This document shows, piece by piece, positions 57,430 through 64,000 of a DNA stretch of 64,000 bases (position 1 is its first letter; the number at the start of each line of letters is the position of its first letter). The notes under the pieces were generated by a model. That model was not told the DNA's origin. It saw nothing but the letters and a program-made list of their open reading frames with translations, and did no database searches. A program made the translations under genes and the position numbers. The DNA is taken from the NCBI GenBank assembly GCA_001970855.1, contig LSSN01004835.1, forward strand, positions 1 through 64,000. The letters run 5' to 3'. This stretch comes from Smittium culicis (Eukaryota > Kickxellomycota > Harpellomycetes > Harpellales > Legeriomycetaceae).

Positions 57430-58676
57430 CAATATATAAAAATATTGACTTGTATTATAATCTAAAATATTGTATTTTTTTTCAAATTATCTGAATATCA
57501 CTTAAACAAGTCTTATTTTGAAAGCGTTTATAATATTATATATAAATATAAATTTTAATTGGAAATCCTGCCTGATTTTATCTATTATACGACTTTTTTT
57601 TTTCATAGTATAATTGTGAATCCGCTCTCTATTTGTTTAATATAAAATAAGATTTGACGATTTTGAGAATTTATTCCAAGATTTATAATAATACTATTAA
57701 TTCTACAATATTCATTATCTTGATTAAATTTAGATTACCAAGCCATTCGAATTTATTTTTTTATTTATGTCGATTAACCAAATATCTGACTACAATATTT
57801 ATTTTACCACTATAAATTGTGCTATATAATTATTGATTATTTTATATGGACTGAGTCTGCAAGTATTTCATTTATTGGCGATTCGAAAATTTTTTAATAT
57901 CAATAAATTTTATTTTAAAGTTTTTTTAATCAGGGAATGTTTTATAAGCGAATATTCCGATAAAAAGAGCTTATAAATATACATTCAAGAATACAATTTA
58001 TAATAAAAAATTTTTATATATGAAAGTCTTTTGGCAAAATCTTTGGGTAAAAAAAACAGTTATTTCTTTAATTTAAATTTTTTTTATGGAAAAAATGATT
58101 TTCAACTGTTATTCAATTAGCTTCACAAAAATTAAAATTAAAAAGTTTTAAATGATACTATAAGTATTTAATTTGAAGTTAAATGTTGCTATTTACACAT
58201 ATTTAGTATATCTAATAGCAATTTATATGTCAAAGTTATTAAAAATTTAAATTAATGATCATATTTGATTAGTATAAAATATAAAAAAAAATTTTTAAGA
58301 ATTTTGAAGACCAAATAAAATTTAAATTAGTCGACAAAAATAAATAACTAATCCTGAAATAAATCGTTAATTGAGAATTTGAATAAAAACTTGAGTGTGT
58401 TATATAACAAGGAGAATATAGTGATTGATACTTTTTTTTTTTAGAAATAAACTATTTATGAAAATATTTACGCATTATAAATTAGTGGTTTTTTAATTAT
58501 TAGAATTAGTCATTAAAAATTTTAATTTATATTTTAGTAATATTTATTGTTTTTGTATCAGATATACCCATTAAAATTTTCGGTACTATTAAATTTGTCT
58601 CTGATATAACATAAAATTATTGGCTAAAAAATTCTGGTAGTATTAAATTTAAAAAATTGAAAATATTTATAACTAA

Positions 58677-58709
58677 TTTTATTTTATTTTATTTTATTTT
58701 ATTTTATTT
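58677..58709. repeat. (ATTTT)n microsatellite
   Basis: About six to seven tandem copies of the pentamer attttt-type unit (tttta repeated), in otherwise irregular AT-rich sequence. Confidence 0.9.
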
Positions 58710-61700
58710 CTGAATAATTTGTATTACTATCTAAATTGCAATTTTTAAAAATTTAAAAATTTAATATTTAGATTTCATCAGACAATTATATACTATAATT
58801 TACGATCTATAATAAATAAAAAATCTTTTTATGATTATACATTCAATAAGTTTCAGAATAAATATTCCGAATGATTAAAAAAAATTCTTAAAGTTTTAAT
58901 ACTACTCCGAATTTCAACGAGATTTTTTTATTAAGGTTCTCATCAATTCAGTTAAAATGATTTAATCAGATCTATTAATATTTAATTGATAAAATATTAC
59001 CCATATAAATTTTACTAGTTTTTATTTTTATTAAAGCTCATAATTATTTTTAATTTCTAATTTTATATATTTGACGTTTAATTATAATTTATATAGATAT
59101 TAAGTGTTTATTTGTCTTTATAAAAAAATTAAAATGCCTCAATATTCTTCAGGAGAGAGAAAATATTCTATAAAATAATTTTAAACAATTTCTCTATGGT
59201 TTTCTTAAAAATCTATTACTATGTTTTTTCGGTTATTAAAAGTATTACAACGTAATTTTAAGATTTTATAAAATTAATAAATATTTATAATTTATAGTTT
59301 TGAAATTTTTTTAAGAGCGTATAAATTGAAAGATTTAAAAATATTATAATTAAATAAAGCCAAAAATAAATATTTAAATCACTAATAAAAACTCAATCAT
59401 CTAAAAAATTTTTTTAATGGACAATATAGACTAAAATAAATTTTGAATGATATAAATATAAAATTTCATAAAGATATTATATTCGATTTAATTTTAGTTT
59501 ACGATAAATCATTATATGATAAATTTAATAGTAAATATTTAAAATTAAGTGTCAATTGAATTTACCAGTTTAGTTAAAGCATTTTTTTTTCAAAATATAT
59601 AGTCCCGAAAACTTTTTATTTTTATATAATTTACAATTAGTATTTTAAATATTGACTTTTAATTCTTAAAGATAGGTGTATACTGTTATTTTATTAAATG
59701 TAATTTATGTTAAAATCGCTCATTTAAATATCAAAAGTAACGTTTTAAATTTATTCAAAACTCAAAATTATCCCTATAATATGAATTAAAAATAATCCAT
59801 ACTAACAGAGATTAAATCAATATTCTTAATATTCAAAGCTCTTACTATAAAAAATAAATTGAGCTATACATACATGCTTTTTTATATAAGATAATATGAC
59901 TATCATTAATAATGAACTTTAAAAAAATCTCATTAGGGTTAGCTCAAATTATTTTTGCGTTAATATTTTTTAATTTTAAAATTTATACAGCATTATGAGC
60001 AAAAAAAAAATTTTAAGCTTATTAATACAGATTTAAATTTCAAGGCAGTTTTTTATTATCACAATATTTATGTAGCTAATAAAAATCAATGGTAAATGAA
60101 TAGAGGTGATCAAAATATATTAATTATAATAGAAAAAAATTACTAAAATAATATTGAAATCTAATGAGTTGTTTAAATTCCATGTATAAATCTAAAAACG
60201 GGGTTTAAAAGATTTATCTGTGAATGTTAATTATAATTATAACCTATGTATTTATTTCAACTTTAACACATTTAATGATAGCGATAGATACTTTTTAAGA
60301 TTCAATAAAAATAAATATAAAAATCTCATATTAAAAATTTTGATTAATGAAAAAATAAATATTAAATATAACTATTAAAAAAATTGGAAAATCAAATAAA
60401 AAATCAATATATATTTAATATGTTTTATTATCAAGTAAAATGATATAAAATTATTTCTATTTAATTATATGTATTTTTTGAATCTTTAAATATTTAAGAA
60501 AATTCATATTATAACATTATCATTAAATTTTTGGGGAAAAAAACTTGCATAAATTTGAAATGTAACTAAATAAATTTTTATAATATAATCAATCTATTTA
60601 TTTTACTTTCGTAATCCAATTAATTAAAATAATATTTGAAATTCTACAAAAAAAAAATTATGTAAAGAAATTATAAAATTGTATTATTTTGATATTAGGA
60701 TCATTATTATTATTATATTTCTAAATACATAATTAATAAATTCTACCGTTAATTTAAAAAACTAAATATAACTTACTTATTTTAATTATATGGTAATGAA
60801 ATATAAAATTAAAATAATCAGTTCCTATATTCGAATATAATTATAATAGTAATTTAATCAACTCGCTAATGATGAAAAAGTACCTTATAGGTAATTAGGT
60901 ATTACAAAAAAGATCAAAATTATAAAAAGGATTTCATTTTATCAAATTAAAATTGATAAATTTAAATAAATACAAAATTATGAAAAAAAATTAAAAACTA
61001 TTTTAATTTTTTTCAAATTTTCTACATAGATTGACTCTTTTGAATTTTTCAAAGTTAATGTACTCAAAATTATGTATAAAAGTACATAATGATATTTTGT
61101 ATATTTTAAATGATTTTTTAGCATTAATAATATATCTATTACTTTTATTGGGAAATTATAAAATAAAAATCTTAAAATTGTATCTGACTTGCTAATAAAA
61201 AACAAAAGCTTACTTTAAAATAGCTTCTAAATAAATAAGATTTTATTATACTAGAATCTCAGTTTTTTTATTTCTATAATACTTTTTTCTATTTATTCAA
61301 CTGAATTTAGTGTTATTTAAGAACTTTTAAATGATTATATTTTAAAGTAGAAGTCTGATATATATTATATTATATCGAGATTTTATTTATACTTATAAAT
61401 AAAACTAATCTAAGTCATAATTTTTGAAAACTAAAGTTTTATAAATCAAAGAGAATATTAGAAAAAAAATTTTTTTTTGAGGAGGGTTTTTGAATAAGAA
61501 ATCAATTAAATTTAAAGTAGTAGGGAAACTTCATTTAAAAGAAATTGTATATTATCTATACAATTTAATTTTAAAAATAGCTTAATTTTAGAAATAACAC
61601 TTGTTTATTTCAATTTTATAAATATTAAAAGTACTAAAATTTTTTTGATAAAGCACTAATTTTTATTTGTTATCAATACTGGGATAAAATAAACTATTAG

Positions 61701-64000
61701 AATATTTTGCAAAGGCATTGTTTTTAACTAATAAGTTGGTTAATATCTTTAAATGATTATTGCCATCAGACTAAATCGAATAGTTTATTTGATAGAAATT
61801 TCTTTTGTACTTTAAAGCAAAAGATATTTTTTTGTTCAAATAAAAATATGATGGAGAAAATCATCGTCCATCAATATGATTTTCTATATGCGAGATGAGT
61901 TTTTTTATTTTAAATATTTTATACTCATCAAATTTACTCTTAATATTAAAACTCTTAATATAATTTTATTGAATATATTATCAGACTCTAGCTGTATATT
62001 TATCTAATTTATATTTATAAATAATTTTAGTTGAAAAAAAAAGTCACGCTTTTTATAATGATCTAGTATGCTTTTGATTTTAGGAAGACAGAAAACTAAA
62101 TATATAGAACGTTGAGTACTACATAATTTATAAAATTTATCATTTTCCATCTAAAAAAATTTTTTTATTAAAAAAGTACAACAAAATAAAACAAGAGTCA
62201 GATTTCTAGATGGGATGGATAACTTTTTCTTAGAGACGTTACTTTCTATTGTGGGTTGAATAAACAAGTTTTATTTCAGGTAATTTATTCGATGTCATTA
62301 TATAATGAAGTTTACAACTAAAATTAAAGCTGTTGAGTAGAGGAAATTTAATAAAAAAAATCGTTGCTCGAAATACTCTTACAAGTATTAAATATAATTG
62401 CTTTCTTTGAATTTTCTAATGGGATTTTACGGGATTCTTTGTGAATAAAGTACTTTTATGCGTAAAGAGTTACAGTGTATAAAAACTCGTATTCAACTAT
62501 TACCGAGTAAAAAAAAACTTGACTTTTCAAACATATAGTAATTTCAATTTTGAACTAAGTAAACAGAAATAGATCAACTCGTTTTCAGTCCAGCAAATAA
62601 TGTTAATGATTTTAATAGTTCCATGCCAATAGTATTATTCAGGAACAAAGTGCCCACTTCATTCAGATACTGCCATTTGAGGTATAGAAGATAGACAGAG
62701 CATTTAGTCCAATAGATCAGTGAGTGAATAAGATACTATTTTCGTTAAGAGTTTTCCATATAATTTTAGTATTATTTTACATAATTCACAATTACAACAC
62801 AATTGGCAAAATAAAAACGGCGTTTTTCAAGATAATAAACGGCGATTTATTATGTATAACAATTGTGTATTTGGGAGATTATTTCGAGGAGTAGAACTTT
62901 TCTTTTTTAAAATTTTCTTACTTTGTAGCGTTACAATTACTTTTTAATCGATTTAGTAATTATCATCGAATGAATTTTGATACATCCAATAAGATTACCT
63001 AATAAAATAATCAAACAGAATGTCTAAGAAATAGAGTTCCTAATCTCTTCAGAATACCCCGTTTACTATACATCTCAGCTATGGTAAAAGACAAGCAGTT
63101 ATAAGCGAAAATAAGGATTGTTTATACTTATTTTTCAAACGGGATAGCTTGCACTTATATGATGCAAGTATAATAAATTAAATAGTTATTTCAAGGAATG
63201 GTGAATGTTTTTATTTTAGATATAAATATCATCAAGTTAAGTGTGCTAAGGTTGTAAAAGCAAATATAGCTGTTTGGATCGCCAGTTTGATTCTGAAATC
63301 ACTACAGTTTAATTATAGGAAGAGATGTATTCTCGAGCGCTGGAATGATAAGACTAGAACGATTGATGTTCAAAAATCATTTTAAAGTGTTTTCTTCAGA
63401 ACAACAATGAGGTTGGCTGCGAGTATTGCTTTGAACATAGAATACGTCGGAAACACGTAAAGCTATAATTTAAGCCAATAAATCGAAAAACAAGCCTCTA
63501 TTTGTTTTGGGAGTAAAGTTGAGATTTACCCAGGCTGTTGTTATTGGACATTTGTTACAGCTAGGATTTTGTGGAGGGCAGCATTATGTAATATTCAATA
63601 TCCGTAGGTAAAATCAAAGGTCAAATTGGTAATAAATTATGTGCACTAAATGTTTAGTCTGATATCTAAGCAAAGATTCTACTATTAAAGTGAATATCTA
63701 AAGGTATAGATAAGGGTCTACCATTTCTTCTAACTTTTAGGCCTTTGCTCTGACATCAAGGCTGTTGCTTCGGCCACTTTCATATTTTTTCTAAAAATAT
63801 CATATAGATTAAGATACGTAAAATCTCATTTTACCAAACTAATTCTCTTTTATACATGCAAGTACGTTATCACATCATATTCAATATTTAACAGTGAGCC
63901 CAGTCTATTGATTTTCGGATGAAAAACGTATATGATATTTACGCACGCCCCTTCGTCTAAAAAACTTAAAAAAAACATTCAAAAGCTCATTTCTTGTATA

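Larger units (their letters stand above)
54236..64000. other. 9.8-kb AT-rich gene desert
   Basis: The longest frames are about 75-79 codons (55510-55749 plus, 60978-61205 minus), rich in I, K, N, F and Y and without any motif, so they look like chance. No tRNA, rRNA, splice-linked exon series or terminal repeats were found. Visible sequence marks are an A24 run (57406-57429) and an (ATTTT)n microsatellite (58677-58709). From about 62500 the base composition becomes less extreme, and a protein-like segment reading IIGRDVFSSAG on the plus strand (about 63320-63350) may be retroelement protease relic. Confidence 0.55.

Overview
This is a eukaryotic, strongly AT-rich window. It carries spliced housekeeping genes with short GT..AG introns, many retrotransposons and DNA transposons, and long gene-free stretches. 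The gene set (Mot1/BTAF1, UPF2, eIF2-alpha, mitochondrial ribosomal protein mL60/Mrpl31, an Mpo1-like DUF962 protein, a Tra2-like SR protein) and the presence of DIRS and Ty3 retrotransposons fit a fungus, probably an early-diverging (zygomycete-grade) lineage. The sequence alone does not give the genus. I see no rRNA, tRNA or CRISPR array.

Layout. 1-289 is a 7-bp satellite. 593-1558 holds piggyBac-like MITEs. 2120-4400 is a four-exon Tra2-type splicing factor with an apparent 16-nt microexon. 6123-6928 (minus) is an Mpo1-like membrane protein. 7898-9387 is a chain of MITEs joined at shared TTAA sites. 9678-11967 (minus) is an eight-exon LisH-WD40 protein. 12500-23100 is a transposon block: a decayed non-LTR element, a broken Ty3/gypsy element carrying a 22-bp minisatellite, and a DIRS-type tyrosine-recombinase retrotransposon. 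Two pogo/Tigger transposons follow (about 23100-25896, and 31491-34212 on the minus strand), with a gene-free decayed stretch between them.

35040-43551 holds eIF2-alpha (plus) and the 2185-aa Mot1 gene (minus), convergent with about 400 bp between them. 46971-47868 is a newly assembled four-exon gene with a weak resemblance to the HSF DNA-binding domain. 48276-48802 (minus) is mL60, divergent from UPF2 (49842-54235, seven exons). The remaining 9.8 kb holds no gene I can support.

The host genes are unrelated housekeeping functions: splicing, translation initiation, TBP recycling, nonsense-mediated decay, mitochondrial translation and sphingoid-base metabolism. They are not a cluster. Shared themes are dense CCAAT/ATTGG motifs in the intergenic regions upstream of several of them, short introns, and one possible functional link: skipping the Tra2 microexon creates a premature stop that the UPF2 pathway could act on.

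Exon boundaries were read by eye from GT..AG sites and reading phase. Every spliced model given here sums to a multiple of three with no internal stop.
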